Shown here: piece by piece, positions 54,429 through 55,326 of the stretch
How the letters are laid out: each line of letters begins with the position of its first letter
How positions within the stretch are numbered: the first letter of the stretch is position 1
Assembly: GCA_012838585.1 (NCBI GenBank)
Contig: DUPB01000259.1
Coordinates: 1-55,326, forward strand
Direction of reading: 5' to 3'
Length of the DNA: 55,326 bases
Source of the DNA: Bacteroidales bacterium
GTDB taxonomy: Bacteria; Bacteroidota; Bacteroidia; Bacteroidales; Dysgonomonadaceae
Program-made: the position numbers and the translations under genes
The notes under the pieces: generated by a model
Databases searched by the model: none
The model's input: the letters and a program-made list of their open reading frames with translations, nothing else
Told to the model about the DNA's origin: nothing

Positions 54429-55326
54429 ATGAAGCTAGGAAAGTACAGCATCGGGGTAGGTGATCGCTTCACCCACCAAGGAGAAGCCCAGTTGAGGGCA
54501 GTTATGAAAGCGAACGAACGGGGGATGGATATTGTCCCTGTTTGGAACAAGTCGAATCGCGAACATACCTATGTCGGCACCAAACCCATGGATACGCGGG
54601 TGGAGGCGGATAGCGCGGTGAAAGCGTTGAACTACCGGGGTGCCTATTTCGTGGATGCCGACCATATCAACCTGGACACGGTGAGCGGCTACGTGGAGTC
54701 GTCCGATTTTTTCACGCTCGACGTGGCCTCGTTCATCGGCAAGGAGAGCAGCCCGGAAAAGGTGGAGGGGTTTATCGCCTCTTGCCAAAAGTACATCGGC
54801 TACCTGCAGATTCCCGGTATCCTAGAGCCGCTGCGTATATCAGAGGAGCTGCTGAGGCGTTTGGCAGGTAAGTTTTTGGCGGCCATCGACCACGCTGCTG
54901 AGATTTACACCTACTTGAAGCGCGAAAAGGGCGAGGGTGCCTTTGTCACGGAGGTGTCGATGGACGAGGTGGAGTCGCCCCAGACCCCGGTAGAGCTGCT
55001 CTTTATTTTGAAGATGTTGGCTGACAGGAAGGTGCCCGTGCAGACCATCGCACCCAAATTTACCGGTCGTTTCAACAAGGGGGTCGATTACGTGGGCGAC
55101 CTTGACCAGTTCGCAAGGGAGTTCGAGGAAGATCTGCTGGTGATTGATTTCGCGGTGAAGGAGTTCGGGCTGCCCAAGGAGCTTAAGCTTAGCGTCCATT
55201 CCGGAAGCGATAAGTTCTCTATTTACCCGATTATTGCAGAGGCCATCGCGAAGTACGACAAGGGGATCCATCTCAAGACGGCCGGTACCACGTGGCTGGA
55301 AGAGGTGATTGGCCTGGCGGTGGCCG
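54429..55326 (+). CDS. Tagaturonate epimerase-like protein (UxaE family), 3' end beyond window
   Basis: An open frame runs from the ATG at 54429 (MKLGKYSIGVGDRF; 54420, MGIMKLG, is an alternative) to the window end without a stop (299 codons visible). No signal peptide is present, so it is cytoplasmic. Recognisable segments are GDRFTHQGEAQLRAVMKA, PVWNKSNREHTYVGTKP, YFVDADHINLDTV, PKFTGRFNKGVDYVGD, LSVHSGSDKFSIYPII and HLKTAGTTWLEEVIG. These match the Bacteroidetes family annotated as tagaturonate epimerase (UxaE). It interconverts tagaturonate and fructuronate, joining galacturonate and glucuronate degradation after UxaC. The pairing with uxaC supports this. The assignment is from family memory; I cannot run a search. 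Confidence 0.85.
   Translation, partial: MKLGKYSIGVGDRFTHQGEAQLRAVMKANERGMDIVPVWNKSNREHTYVGTKPMDTRVEADSAVKALNYRGAYFVDADHINLDTVSGYVESSDFFTLDVASFIGKESSPEKVEGFIASCQKYIGYLQIPGILEPLRISEELLRRLAGKFLAAIDHAAEIYTYLKREKGEGAFVTEVSMDEVESPQTPVELLFILKMLADRKVPVQTIAPKFTGRFNKGVDYVGDLDQFAREFEEDLLVIDFAVKEFGLPKELKLSVHSGSDKFSIYPIIAEAIAKYDKGIHLKTAGTTWLEEVIGLAVA

Noticed and set aside
1-55326. CRISPR arrays, tRNA/rRNA genes, insertion sequences, integrases
   Set aside because: No direct-repeat/spacer pattern, tRNA-like cloverleaf, transposase or recombinase motifs were seen on either strand.

Overview
The window looks like a glycosaminoglycan (GAG) degradation island from a member of the Bacteroidota, most likely Bacteroidales. 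The evidence is two SusC/SusD pairs, two hybrid two-component systems (HTCS), many lipoprotein signals, serine-type sulfatases, and several matches to the Bacteroidetes promoter motif TAnnTTTG. Base composition is close to 50% GC by eye. The genus cannot be fixed from this sequence; a Dysgonomonadaceae-type genus is only a guess.

Region 1 (about 1-27,200, all minus strand) is a heparin/heparan sulfate-type polysaccharide utilization locus (PUL). In transcription order it has a PL15-like exo-heparinase, SusC, SusD, a heparinase II/III-fold surface lyase, an Ig-like surface lipoprotein, an HTCS, a GH88 unsaturated glucuronyl hydrolase, three sulfatases, a PHP-domain metallohydrolase-like protein, a ROK sugar kinase, a PL12 heparin-sulfate lyase (its catalytic Asn/Tyr/His spacing matches heparinase III), and a second heparinase II/III-fold lyase cut by the window edge. 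Surface lyases and SusCD would import oligosaccharides. The exo-lyase, PL12, GH88 and sulfatases would finish them in the periplasm, and the ROK kinase would phosphorylate the released amino sugar in the cytoplasm.

Region 2 (27,240-30,740, plus strand) is a two-gene redox cassette between the PULs. It encodes a Tat-exported aldo/keto reductase with two [4Fe-4S] motifs, and a NapH-like membrane polyferredoxin fused in frame to a second ferredoxin domain through a repeat-built linker and an internal Tat-like segment. A strong promoter, a leader hairpin and a terminator overlapping the last stop codon mark it as its own transcription unit. Its substrate is unknown, and it is the least explained part of the window.

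Region 3 (30,745-49,400, minus strand) is a chondroitin sulfate/dermatan sulfate/hyaluronan-type PUL. In transcription order it has an HTCS, SusC, SusD, a very small lipoprotein in the surface glycan-binding protein position, a PL8 lyase, GH88, a second PL8 lyase and a sulfatase.

Region 4 (49,470-55,326) holds a Tat-exported Gfo/Idh/MocA-family protein and a PL1 pectate lyase-like lipoprotein on the minus strand. Divergent from them are uxaC (uronate isomerase) and a tagaturonate epimerase-like gene cut by the window end. These serve saturated uronic acids. The genes needed for the unsaturated uronates made by lyases plus GH88 (kduI/kduD), and the sulfatase-maturating enzyme needed by all four serine-type sulfatases, are not in the window.
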